A stretch of 64,000 nucleotides of DNA from Chitinophaga solisilvae (GTDB lineage: Bacteria; Bacteroidota; Bacteroidia; Chitinophagales; Chitinophagaceae). The first letter of the stretch is position 1. The number at the start of each line of letters is the position of its first letter. This document shows, in pieces, positions 43,035 through 51,464 of the stretch. Where the stretch lies: positions 124,001 through 188,000 of the forward strand of contig NZ_JAABOK010000013.1 in NCBI RefSeq assembly GCF_009928525.1. The letters are read 5' to 3'. The position numbers were made by a program, and so were the translations under genes. The notes below the pieces were generated by a model. It ran no database searches. It was not told the DNA's origin and saw only the letters and a list, made by a program, of their open reading frames with translations.

Positions 43035-44416
43035 TGAACGAACACAATCCGATAGCTCAGGAAATAAATAAAATACAGCAACACTGGCAGAAAGCTACCG
43101 CCGGCCGCCAGGACCTGCGCCTGGTACGGCTTATCATAAAACCAGAAGAAGCCCGGCTCTACGAGGGCTTCTGCAAGCTGGAATCTTCACCGCACGGGCA
43201 GCTGCGGGAAGTATTTGTGACGCACCTCACTTCCTTTGACAATGAAGATACCTTCAGTACCGCCATCATCAAAGACTGGCTGCAGACATATGACGAAAGC
43301 GCACCGTTGCTGCAGCAGATGGAAGCGCAGGGCACGCCGCTGACCTGGGACCCTGCCCCTTACCGCCATGTGGCGATGCTGCCACCTCAGCAGGCACAGG
43401 ACGCCCTGCTGCTGCAAATGTTATACTCCTTCCGCGCCGCTTTACCGGAACAGCCCCGCGAACTGGTACTGGCGCTGCTTCCCCGGCAGGTAAGCGATAC
43501 GCGCAGCTTCTGCAACTGGCTCACACAACTGCTGAAAAGAGGTATTCCTGCCGGTATAAAAATACTGGTACTGGACCACGTAGGGAAAGACTACCTGGCT
43601 ATCAACGATCGCCCTTTCCCCGGACAGCTGCTGTCCATACATATTCCGCTGGAACTTGAAAAGGCTGTACAGCGGCTTGCCACCAGCGGCAATCCCAACG
43701 ACCCGGAAATACAATACCGTAAATGTCTTTTTGAAATGGGCGCAGCCCTGCAGGCAAAAGACCTGCGGCTGCTGCACTACTGGGGAGAACGGATGCTGGA
43801 GTGCACACAGCGCAGCGGTAACAAGGGCCTGTTTGCCACAGCACATATCACCTATGCAGGCATGCTGTTCAACTTCAAAAGAGATCCTAAAATACCCCAG
43901 CTGCTGGAAAAGGGCGCACGTATCGCCAAACAGGGCATGCAGCAACATGATCCGGCCTGTCTCCCGCTGGTGATACAATTCTATGGCTATCAGGGCGCCT
44001 ACGCACAGATCAGGCGGAATTTCACGGAAGCCATCGACTGGTTCATCAAACAGGCCACCACGGCACAGGAACATCAATTCCTGCCACAGGCGGTTACCGC
44101 CTGGTATTCTGCTGTGGAGCTTACCCGCCGTAAAGACAGCAGCCGCTACTACGACCTGCTGGCCCAGGCATATCAGGCCGGTGTAAATATGAACGACGAT
44201 GAAATCAGCTCCTCCGTATATTGCTATCTCTGCAGCGACTATTACGATTACGCCTATACGAATAAAATGCAGACCATCGTGCAGGAGATAGATGAAAAAA
44301 TGAGCCGCCTCTTCGGCCGCGACTGGCGCGAAGAACTCGCCCGCATGAAAAAGAACAAAACCCGCATGTTACTGCAACCGCAGATTATGGAAGAAGAAGA
44401 AGAAATTTCGGAATAA
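43034..44416 (+). CDS. unknown TPR-like protein coupled to vgrG
   Basis: A 460-residue protein starting at the ATG in TGATG, where the vgrG stop and this start share one base. The N-terminal about 220 residues look alpha/beta (LVLALLPRQVSDTRSFCNWL, ILVLDHVGKDYLAIND). The C-terminal half is a helical repeat array with TPR-like spacing (FTEAIDWFIKQATTAQEHQF, SRYYDLLAQAYQAGVN), ending in an acidic EEEEEISE. No membrane segment or signal peptide. Tight coupling to vgrG suggests an adaptor or chaperone that loads cargo on the spike; that is inference. Not recognised as a named family. Confidence 0.65.
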   Translation: MNEHNPIAQEINKIQQHWQKATAGRQDLRLVRLIIKPEEARLYEGFCKLESSPHGQLREVFVTHLTSFDNEDTFSTAIIKDWLQTYDESAPLLQQMEAQGTPLTWDPAPYRHVAMLPPQQAQDALLLQMLYSFRAALPEQPRELVLALLPRQVSDTRSFCNWLTQLLKRGIPAGIKILVLDHVGKDYLAINDRPFPGQLLSIHIPLELEKAVQRLATSGNPNDPEIQYRKCLFEMGAALQAKDLRLLHYWGERMLECTQRSGNKGLFATAHITYAGMLFNFKRDPKIPQLLEKGARIAKQGMQQHDPACLPLVIQFYGYQGAYAQIRRNFTEAIDWFIKQATTAQEHQFLPQAVTAWYSAVELTRRKDSSRYYDLLAQAYQAGVNMNDDEISSSVYCYLCSDYYDYAYTNKMQTIVQEIDEKMSRLFGRDWREELARMKKNKTRMLLQPQIMEEEEEISE

Positions 44417-44431
44417 ATCAGGAAGGGGAAA

Positions 44432-44549
44432 TTTTGTTATTTTTTTATTTGAGATTTTGTGCCCAATCATTATTTCCCTTGTACCTGTAAGTACAAAAGA
44501 ATACCATGATTGGGCACAAAATCTCAAATAAAAAAATAATAAAATAATA
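44432..44549. repeat. long palindromic intergenic element, family C, copy 3
   Basis: Left arm 44432-44470 and right arm 44506-44549. Inner stem GAGATTTTGTGCCCAATCAT and its complement are perfect; the outer parts are TTATTTTTTTATT-type runs. The loop holds TTGTACCTGTAAG (44479-44491), which also occurs in the copy at 23571 with one difference. It lies between the convergent vgrG-linked gene and the DUF3137 gene. Confidence 0.9.
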
Positions 44550-44567
44550 AAATTCTCCATTCCTGAT

Positions 44568-45557
44568 TTATTCCGAAATTTCTTCTGCCAGTTGCAACAG
44601 CGAAATAAAGTCGAGGTAAAAATCGGTGAGCATGCGGCGGTTAGTTACCGGCTGGTTGATATCTGTTTCGAAGTAGTCTGTGCCATGGCTGATGCCGATG
44701 TATATCCGGTTGTTGCAGAAAGAGATAAACACTTTTGCCTGGGAACGTTCCTGCAGGGCCATTATCTTTTGCATCAGGGCCGGGGTAAGCAGCTGCTGGG
44801 CAGTGTCATTGTCGGGGGAGTAAACCATGAACTGTCTGTTGAAGGCGGTATCGGCAGGGAGCACTTTTTTTCCGAGATGCCAGGTTTCAATATAGCCGGT
44901 CTCTGTATGCTTATCGGCAAAGAGGCCTTCACTGAGTGAGATGCGCGGTATAACGTAAACGGGTATATGAAAATTCCGGGAATACTGGGCTATAAAGTAA
45001 CTTCCTTCAAACACCACATCAGCACCGATTCCGCGGAGCGTCATCAATGGCATGTGTGTTACCTTCAGGTCGCAGAACTGAAAGTTCATATTGCCTGCTT
45101 TACCATACACCTGGTCGTTCCCGCTGATATTATATTCCCGCCTGGCAAACAGTCCGCTTTCCGTAAACTCTTCGTAGCTGGCGTGATTCAGTGGCTGGTA
45201 GCTGAAATCAGGATTGATAAATTTTATGATGGGTCTGACCACTTTTTCTTTAAAGGACTGCTGATAGCTGACACCGGCTGCAGCGCCGGGCTGGCGCAGC
45301 ATCATACGTTTCAACAGCCAGCCTGCGCCCACAGCCAGCACGATACCTGTGAGCAGCCCGATAGCAATGAAATAACCACTGCCGGCAGCCGCAGCCGGAC
45401 GCAGAAAAAAGACAGCGAACAGGATCACCGGAAGTAATCCCAGCACCCACATCCGGCGTAACCAGTTTTTGCCGGCAACCCTTTGCTGATCGAGGGCCTG
45501 CAGATCTTTTTCCAGGTGCTGATCTGCAAAAGCGTTAAATTCTTCCAGTGTTTTCAT
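44568..45557 (-). CDS. DUF3137-like membrane protein
   Basis: A 329-residue protein with two adjacent membrane segments near the N-terminus (about 36-54 WVLGLLPVILFAVFFL and 60-82 GYFIAIGLLTGIVLAVGAGW). A cytoplasmic domain follows, with RREYNISGNDQVYGKAGNMN and FEGSYFIAQYSRNFHIPVYV, the pattern of DUF3137 (galanin-like annotation in databases). I start at ATG 45557; the in-frame GTG at 45563 is less likely. Function unknown. It leads no obvious T6SS role although it borders the island. Confidence 0.75.
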   Translation of the reverse strand: MKTLEEFNAFADQHLEKDLQALDQQRVAGKNWLRRMWVLGLLPVILFAVFFLRPAAAAGSGYFIAIGLLTGIVLAVGAGWLLKRMMLRQPGAAAGVSYQQSFKEKVVRPIIKFINPDFSYQPLNHASYEEFTESGLFARREYNISGNDQVYGKAGNMNFQFCDLKVTHMPLMTLRGIGADVVFEGSYFIAQYSRNFHIPVYVIPRISLSEGLFADKHTETGYIETWHLGKKVLPADTAFNRQFMVYSPDNDTAQQLLTPALMQKIMALQERSQAKVFISFCNNRIYIGISHGTDYFETDINQPVTNRRMLTDFYLDFISLLQLAEEISE

Positions 45558-45593
45558 AACCACAATAACACAATGGTGAAGCAGCTTGTTTGC

Positions 45594-46112
45594 TTAGTTG
45601 GCAGACCAGTGGGCGGAGGAACCGGCGCTGCTGGCAGTATTTACAGGGCCATGACTGAGGAAGGCCCTGAATGGCTGTATATTTTCTTCTGACAGGGGAA
45701 GCCTGTATTCTTTCCGGGAAGGGCCTACCACCAGATGCACAAATTCCATCGGGAACAGGCGTATTCTTATCAGACGCAGCGGCAGTATCAGTTTATAGTC
45801 CGTATAGGTGTATACGTTAGTAACGTTTTCTCCTCTGGCGAGGCGGGCTACAAACTCTTCTATGCGCTCCTGCCGGTTTTGCGCCTGCAGCAGCATGATA
45901 GCGTAGGGAATGACAGGCCCGACAGCCATCAGTCCCAGGATGACATACAATATTATGGGCAGTTCAGCACCACTGCGGTGCAGGCTGCTGGTAACGACAG
46001 CCAGGAAGAGCAGGGCGGCCGCTTCGGCCACTATCATAGCAGTATAAATCTGCTGTTTATCTCTCTTATGGATTTCCAAAAGCGTTACTCTCAGCTCCTG
46101 TAGGTTGTTCAT
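45594..46112 (-). CDS. small two-helix membrane protein, unknown
   Basis: A 172-residue protein with two membrane segments (about 24-44 MIVAEAAALLFLAVVTSS and 50-72 LPIILYVILGLMAVGPVI). A basic cytoplasmic part follows (LILPLRLIRIRLFPMEFVHL), with a Ser-rich tail. No family recognised. It stands 36 bp upstream of the DUF3137 gene in the same direction and has a similar plan, so the two may act together. Confidence 0.6.
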   Translation of the reverse strand: MNNLQELRVTLLEIHKRDKQQIYTAMIVAEAAALLFLAVVTSSLHRSGAELPIILYVILGLMAVGPVIPYAIMLLQAQNRQERIEEFVARLARGENVTNVYTYTDYKLILPLRLIRIRLFPMEFVHLVVGPSRKEYRLPLSEENIQPFRAFLSHGPVNTASSAGSSAHWSAN

Positions 46113-46145
46113 ATGGCATTATATTATTAGAGAAACGGGATAGTA

Positions 46146-46457
46146 TCATTTCCTTTTTCTGAGGTGGATGATATTACTGACAGCCAGCCAGAAGCCGGCG
46201 AGTGATATCAGTCCGTATGCGCCAAGCAGTACCTGAAAGCGTTTGCCGGAGACTTTATACAGCAGCATTTCAATTTTTGTGATGCTGATGACTTCTCCGT
46301 CGGGATGCTGAAACTGGTTATAGCGGTAAAAGATAAGTACCACACCTGCAATGCCCAGCAGCAAGCCTACAATGACGCTTCCCCAGGATGGGCCTTCCTC
46401 GTCGTCGTGTTGTGAAAGACGTTGTTCTTCTGTTTCCGGAGTATTAACATTGTTCAT
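46146..46457 (-). CDS. small two-helix membrane protein, unknown
   Basis: A 103-residue protein with an acidic cytoplasmic N-terminus (TPETEEQRLSQHDDEEGPS) and two membrane segments (about 26-45 GSVIVGLLLGIAGVVLIFY and 79-98 LGAYGLISLAGFWLAVSN). It ends with basic residues. No family recognised. It is the first of three consecutive minus-strand membrane-protein genes. Confidence 0.55.
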   Translation of the reverse strand: MNNVNTPETEEQRLSQHDDEEGPSWGSVIVGLLLGIAGVVLIFYRYNQFQHPDGEVISITKIEMLLYKVSGKRFQVLLGAYGLISLAGFWLAVSNIIHLRKRK

Positions 46458-46586
46458 ATGCTCTTTTTATAATGATACAATAGGGGAGCCGGTTGCAGAT
46501 GATTTGGTTTCCATCAGGGGTTAAATGGTATGCCCGATCATACATACCGCTAAAATAAAATAAAAAAGATAAACCGACAAATGCCG

Positions 46587-47813
46587 TCAGAGTGTCCGGG
46601 TTACTACCGGCGGATGGGCGAAGTTCTGCCATGCAAGCTCAGCCTCTTCCGGGGTGAGGTCGCCGGAAAATACCATGACACGGTACGACAACGTATATAC
46701 ATTTCCGTTAGTCAGCTGCCAGGATTTGTTGCGGGTGGGAGTAAAGTTGAACATCAGCTCACCGCCTTCCATATTTTCCGGCCATACTCTCAGCGGTTCG
46801 GGGGAATCATAGTTTTCGGGGGCGCTCATAATGAGCATACCGGCGGTTCCCTGCGGTGTGGCGCCGGTGATTTTGACCCATCGCGCGCGGGTGCTGTCAG
46901 CATCTTTACGGGTTTTCCCTTCCGATGTCAGCACCTGGCTGGTCTGTGCTGTAAACGACGGCGTGGCGCGCAGCCCGAACCCTCCACCATAGCGATATTG
47001 CAGCAAAGTAACTTCACTCTCGGCGCAGCGGAACCTGGAAGTAAAATCCCATTCGCGGCGGGCGCCGTTATAGTAAGCCGGATAAGCGCGTACGAGCCAC
47101 GCCTCCTGCAGGGCTATTTTTTCTTTACCGTCCTTTAAAAAAGCTACATGCTCCTGCCTGGCTGTAAATCCACACCAGGCGCCACCGGACACTACGTCTT
47201 CCAGGCGCACAAAACGTACTTTGCCCTGTTTCTTCTGCACATTCCAGAAATCTGTTTCCCTGCCTTCAAACAGCGTATGCGTCCAGGGATTCCAGATACC
47301 CATGTGGTGACGGTGGCCTGCGTTGGGGAATATGCTAGTTAGCACGGCTCCGTTGGGCGCCCACAGGGGATGTATAAAAGCGCTGCGGCGGAATACGGAA
47401 TCGGCGCCGGCAGGCGGATCCACCGTGCCGGAGTTATATTGCAGGATGAGCTGAGGTCCCTGCTGCAATACCACTGCGCCGGAACGCTTCTCTGCCTGCA
47501 TACGCGGCGGCATCATTTCTTCCCGCCTGGCAGTGCGCAGTTCATATACCCTTGCCGTGCCAGCAGGCGTAATGCCGCTCATGATCCACCACAGCTGATC
47601 CCGGTTGATGGTAACAGGAACGGGTATACGCTTATTACCACTCAGCTCTTCCAGCAGCAGCAGCGTATCTTCTGTCGCCGGCATGGGCGTACGCACTATA
47701 CAGTTGTTCCTGCTGACTTTACCTGCTGCAACGGCATAGCGCGCGATTACCTGCGCACATACCGCATGACACATCATCAAAGAAAGCAAAACAGCAAGTA
47801 TATATCTGATCAT
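46587..47813 (-). CDS. secreted PmoA-like (DUF6807) protein
   Basis: A 408-residue protein with a signal peptide (MIRYILAVLLSLMMCHAVCA). The body has the pattern of DUF6807, annotated as methane-oxygenase PmoA-like: FIHPLWAPNGAVLT, AGHRHHMGIWNPWTHTLFEG, and WPENMEGGELMFNFTPTRNK. The His-rich HRHHMG is the most conserved point. Such proteins are common in sugar-degradation loci of Bacteroidota and the PmoA label does not imply methane oxidation. It stands alone, divergent from the C25 protease gene. Confidence 0.8.
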   Translation of the reverse strand: MIRYILAVLLSLMMCHAVCAQVIARYAVAAGKVSRNNCIVRTPMPATEDTLLLLEELSGNKRIPVPVTINRDQLWWIMSGITPAGTARVYELRTARREEMMPPRMQAEKRSGAVVLQQGPQLILQYNSGTVDPPAGADSVFRRSAFIHPLWAPNGAVLTSIFPNAGHRHHMGIWNPWTHTLFEGRETDFWNVQKKQGKVRFVRLEDVVSGGAWCGFTARQEHVAFLKDGKEKIALQEAWLVRAYPAYYNGARREWDFTSRFRCAESEVTLLQYRYGGGFGLRATPSFTAQTSQVLTSEGKTRKDADSTRARWVKITGATPQGTAGMLIMSAPENYDSPEPLRVWPENMEGGELMFNFTPTRNKSWQLTNGNVYTLSYRVMVFSGDLTPEEAELAWQNFAHPPVVTRTL

Positions 47814-47925
47814 AACGGGATAATGTATTTGCCTAAAATTACGTTATACTTTTCCTGTATGCAAGTACCTTGCGTACAGGATGATTAATATTACAACGGG
47901 AGATACCAGGTATCCGTTTATTCAA

Positions 47926-47933
47926 TATTTTTG
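47926..47933 (+). promoter_or_regulatory. candidate -7 box (TATTTTTG) for the C25 protease operon
   Basis: TATTTTTG fits TAnnTTTG and lies 18 bp upstream of the ATG at 47952. It overlaps the in-frame TTG at 47931, which argues that the ATG is the real start. No -33 TTG is visible. Confidence 0.5.
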
Positions 47934-47951
47934 GAGCTTAACCGGGATATT

Positions 47952-49505
47952 ATGGCGACCCCAATTATACATATGCTGACGACGAAACTTGTAATCACCA
48001 ACAGAACGGCCCTGGAGACGAAGTACGGCGAAAATTATTCGGTAATCATGGAAGACCTGAAAAAGCTGCAGGCTTTCGATGCCGGCAGGCAACTCAATAC
48101 CCATCTCATCTTCCTGGACGATGCGGCTCAGATGCAGGCCTGTCAGTCTTCTCCCGTAACAGATGTTAAAGATGACGCCCAACATAAAAAAGCCATCGAT
48201 GACCTGTACCGTTTCTATTCTCCCGGCTATATCATGCTCATAGGCGCGCAGGATATTATCCCTTTTCAGCGGCTTAAAAACCTGCTGTCAGGCGGCAATG
48301 ATCCCGACAGCCTTATTCCCAGCGATCTGCCCTATGCCTGCGATACGCCCTACGATACCAATCCGGGCAAATTCATTGCACCCACCCGCGTTGTGGGCAG
48401 GCTTCCCGATATTCCGGGGGTAGGCGATCCCTCCTATCTGCAATCACTGATAAAAGATATCCTGGAATCCGCTTCCCTCCCGCTGTCTGAATACAGCAAC
48501 TATTTTTCCATCAGCACCTTCGACTGGCAGAACTCCACCCAGAACAGCCTGCAGAGCATCTTTGGCAATAACAGCAGCCTGCTTGTTTTTCCCGGCGCGG
48601 CAGACCTGAACGGCACCAACTGGACACCGGAACAACTGCAGCCCAGAACGCATTTCATCAACTGCCACGGCGCTATTTATAATCCGGGGTATTACGGACA
48701 AAAAACTGCCGACTTTCCTTTAGCCATGCGCTCGGACGCACTGGCGAACAAACTGAGTCCGGGTACCGTAGTAGCCGCTGAATGCTGCTATGGCGGCCAG
48801 CTGTTTGATCCGCAGAAAAATGCTGCCCGGCTGATGGGCATGGCCAACAGCTACATGATTAATCATGCCATTGCCTTTATCGGCAGCTCCAATATTGCTT
48901 ACGGCCCGCCAACAGGGCAGGGGCTGGCAGACCTGCTCACCCAGTTCTTCCTGATTAATGTGCTGAAAGGCGCTTCTACAGGACGCGCGCTGCTGGAAGC
49001 CCGGCAACGCTTCCTCAATGAAATGGGGCCTGCCCTCGATCCGTTTGAACTGAAAACCGCCGCCCAGTTCTATCTCCTCGGAGATCCTTCCCTGCAGCCG
49101 GTTATCAACGATAAAGATCCCAGCACGGACGGCATTACGCAGACTTTTGTGAACTCCCTGCAGAACCGCCGCGACAACCTGGAGGCACGTGGCAAAATGC
49201 TGGATGAATTCATTGCGGTACCACATCCGTCTGAATATACCCCTGCTACAGACCCCGCCCTGCATAATGCCATGCAGTCGCTGCTCGGCGAAAAACAGTT
49301 TGCAGACGCCTCCGTATCCAACACGTTCGTCAACCGCAAAAACAATGAGCCGGAAGCAGTATCTGCAAATGCCTCCCTGCCATCTGTAAAATTTCACGTA
49401 TTTTCGGAATCGTCAGTGGATGAGGAAAGGTATATTGCCAAAGTACTCGTAGTGAAAGAAAAAAACAATCAAATACTTGGTTACCGTGAATATGTCACCA
49501 GATGA
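47952..49505 (+). CDS. C25 (gingipain-like, caspase-clan) cysteine protease, no signal peptide
   Basis: A 517-residue protein. Peptidase C25 features appear in order: YSPGYIMLIGAQDIIPF, APTRVVGRLPD, the catalytic His in HFINCHGAIY (His239), the catalytic Cys in VVAAECCYGGQ (Cys278 or 279), and the closing YLLGDPSLQP. Gingipains cut after Arg or Lys and are exported; this one has neither signal peptide nor a sorting domain, so it should be cytoplasmic. The C-terminal about 130 residues are an unknown region. It overlaps the next gene by 14 bp. Clan CD identity is well supported; its target is unknown. Confidence 0.82.
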   Translation: MATPIIHMLTTKLVITNRTALETKYGENYSVIMEDLKKLQAFDAGRQLNTHLIFLDDAAQMQACQSSPVTDVKDDAQHKKAIDDLYRFYSPGYIMLIGAQDIIPFQRLKNLLSGGNDPDSLIPSDLPYACDTPYDTNPGKFIAPTRVVGRLPDIPGVGDPSYLQSLIKDILESASLPLSEYSNYFSISTFDWQNSTQNSLQSIFGNNSSLLVFPGAADLNGTNWTPEQLQPRTHFINCHGAIYNPGYYGQKTADFPLAMRSDALANKLSPGTVVAAECCYGGQLFDPQKNAARLMGMANSYMINHAIAFIGSSNIAYGPPTGQGLADLLTQFFLINVLKGASTGRALLEARQRFLNEMGPALDPFELKTAAQFYLLGDPSLQPVINDKDPSTDGITQTFVNSLQNRRDNLEARGKMLDEFIAVPHPSEYTPATDPALHNAMQSLLGEKQFADASVSNTFVNRKNNEPEAVSANASLPSVKFHVFSESSVDEERYIAKVLVVKEKNNQILGYREYVTR

Positions 49506-49782
49506 TACCACCCAATGGGATTCCAATTCTCCCGTTATCAGCCTTACCGGGCGTCTGGTGCTTCGCACCTTTGGTAAATACACCAAGAGCGAACATCTGG
49601 GCGTATACCTCGTTACAGCTCACGGCGATTACCTGATCCGCCCGGCAGGCGACAACCCCTTTATGAATAATCCGCTCATGAAGCTGGCAGGAAAAACCAT
49701 CACGGCAGAAGGATATATTATCGATTACGTCTTTCTCGCAAAAACCTGGAAAGAAGATCCGTTCCCGGATGCCGCGATTTAA
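49492..49782 (+). CDS. small unknown protein partnered with the C25 protease
   Basis: A 96-residue protein. ATG 49492 lies inside the end of the protease gene, 14 bp overlap in another frame, implying coupled translation. It is beta-rich (VISLTGRLVLRTFGKYT, LGVYLVTAHGDYLIRP, LAGKTITAEGYIIDYVFLA), which would suit a small OB- or barrel-like fold. No family recognised. It could bind, inhibit or target the protease; that is inference from gene overlap. Confidence 0.6.
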   Translation: MSPDDTTQWDSNSPVISLTGRLVLRTFGKYTKSEHLGVYLVTAHGDYLIRPAGDNPFMNNPLMKLAGKTITAEGYIIDYVFLAKTWKEDPFPDAAI

Positions 49783-49845
49783 TGGTTTTTTATTACTTTG
49801 TCAGATAATGAATCCCTCTATGCGCGAACGATTAAAGTGAACCCT

Positions 49846-50484
49846 ATGAATCTGTCAGTTTTTATCACCACCCTGGTCAGGGAAAACCAGGTGACTGTTG
49901 CTACAGGTATGCACGCCTTCTCCCGGGAAGAACTGGCGGAATCTGTTCCTTTGCTGCAAAACTACTACCAGCATGATATTGCCGATATGCCGGATATTGC
50001 GCCGGAGTTTGCCGCCCACAGTGCTTTACAGGCAGCTCAGTACATTTACCGGATAGCTTCGCTTACGCAATCACGGCAATATTCCGCAGCTACCCTGCGC
50101 GACCTGTTACCCATATTGTCTTCCGCAACAGGCCCTGCAGATATTTATTCCGCCGATCTTTGCCTGCGCTACCTCCCGGACCTGATCAGCCTTGCCAAAG
50201 AATTACCCGCTACAGACCCGTTAATGATCCATATGAAGGAAATGGCTGCCCGATGGCCGTTTTCGTCTACAGGTATGAATATTCAGCCGCTGGAAGGGGT
50301 AGGAATTATTACCGGTCATCCGTCCTTATTACAGGCGTATGCCGACCGAATCATTGCCAGTAAGGATATACAGCGTTGTGATGACCCGCATGTAATGGCT
50401 GCCGTAACGGCATCGCTGGGGAATTATGCGGACCTGCTGTGGCCCGGCTTCAATACGGCTCCAACACCCGGCCTGTCTGCATAG
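49846..50484 (+). CDS. unknown protein, third gene of the C25 group
   Basis: About 212 residues from ATG 49846 (MNLSVFITTLV); in-frame GTG 49837 or TTG 49798 are alternatives. Helical, with no signal peptide or membrane segment; runs such as LSVFITTLVRENQVTVATGM and LLPILSSATGPADIY are visible. No family recognised. It lies 63 bp after the small partner gene and overlaps the convergent epimerase gene by 61 bp, so its last 20 codons are read on both strands. Confidence 0.5.
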   Translation: MNLSVFITTLVRENQVTVATGMHAFSREELAESVPLLQNYYQHDIADMPDIAPEFAAHSALQAAQYIYRIASLTQSRQYSAATLRDLLPILSSATGPADIYSADLCLRYLPDLISLAKELPATDPLMIHMKEMAARWPFSSTGMNIQPLEGVGIITGHPSLLQAYADRIIASKDIQRCDDPHVMAAVTASLGNYADLLWPGFNTAPTPGLSA

Positions 50485-51455
50485 ATAATATGTCCGTTTT
50501 CTATCCTGATACCATCTGCGGTATCTTCTGCCAGCAGCAGCGGCCCGTCCATATCCACGTAATCCAGCAATGGCAGCAGATGCGCTACTGCCGAGGTACC
50601 TACGGTACTTTCATTCATGCTGCCGGTCATTACTTTCATGCCGTATTGCCTGGCTGCTGCAATCATCCGTAATGCCGGTGTAATGCCACCGCATTTTGTC
50701 AGTTTAATATTGATGCCATGGAAGTAGCCATGGCAGCGGGCTACATCTTCTTCTACTATACAGCTTTCATCTGCTATCACCGGTAATACCACCTGTTCGT
50801 ACACGGCTTTCATACCTTCACGGTCGGCCGCGGCCATCGGCTGTTCGATGAACTCCACCCCCAGTAATTTCATAGCGGCCGCATTGCGCAGGGTTTCGTC
50901 TACCCCCCAGGCGCAGTTGGCATCTACCCGGAACACTGCACTGGTATGCTTTCTCAGCTCTTTTATAATGGCGATATCATCCTGTGTGCCGAGTTTGATT
51001 TTATAGACCGGCCAGGGAAATTCCTGCAGCTTCTTCACCATATTCTCTATGGTATCAATGCCGATGGTATAGTCTGTCAGCGGATTATGAGAGATGTCCA
51101 GGTTCCATACTTCATACAGTTTCTTCCCCTGCTTTTGCGCATAGAGATCCCAGGCGGCCAGATCCAGTGCGCAGAGTGCAAACATGTTATCCTGCAGCCG
51201 CGGATACATCTCCTGCCAGAAAATTTCCGGCTTGTCAAGCGTATAATTTTCAATGAAGGACCGGTGTGCGTTGATGGCTTCCATCAGGCGGGGTACGGTC
51301 ATATTGTAATAGGAGTTGTCGGCGGTTTCCCCCAGACCACTATATCCGTCTTGCTGCAACTCCACTACCAGCAAGGGTTGTACGTCTTTCGACTTACGGG
51401 AGATCGTAAAAGTATAGCGGAATTTCAGTTCAAAAGGAAATAGTGTCAGTTTCAT
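50424..51455 (-). CDS. dipeptide epimerase (enolase superfamily)
   Basis: A 343-residue enolase-superfamily enzyme of the L-Ala-D/L-Glu epimerase type. The second-half barrel has YKIKLG (first catalytic Lys), FRVDANCAW (metal Asp), VEFIEQP, VIADES and INIKLTKCGG (second Lys), with the DMDGPLLLAED loop near the end. These enzymes epimerise dipeptides released from cell-wall recycling. A few family members act on other dipeptides. It is 9 bp downstream of the glucanotransferase gene and overlaps the C25-group gene at its 3' end. Confidence 0.9.
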   Translation of the reverse strand: MKLTLFPFELKFRYTFTISRKSKDVQPLLVVELQQDGYSGLGETADNSYYNMTVPRLMEAINAHRSFIENYTLDKPEIFWQEMYPRLQDNMFALCALDLAAWDLYAQKQGKKLYEVWNLDISHNPLTDYTIGIDTIENMVKKLQEFPWPVYKIKLGTQDDIAIIKELRKHTSAVFRVDANCAWGVDETLRNAAAMKLLGVEFIEQPMAAADREGMKAVYEQVVLPVIADESCIVEEDVARCHGYFHGINIKLTKCGGITPALRMIAAARQYGMKVMTGSMNESTVGTSAVAHLLPLLDYVDMDGPLLLAEDTADGIRIENGHIIYADRPGVGAVLKPGHSRSA

Positions 51456-51464
51456 TGTACCATA

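Noticed and set aside
23783..44416. Island considered as an extracellular contractile injection system or phage tail
   Set aside because: TssK, TssN, TssO, a ClpV with sheath-recycling design and separate VgrG are specific to T6SS; no tape measure, tail-fibre or lysis genes are seen.
46444..46632. A 62-codon minus-strand frame between the small membrane gene and the PmoA-like gene
   Set aside because: It overlaps the ends of both neighbours and shows no family pattern; more likely chance.
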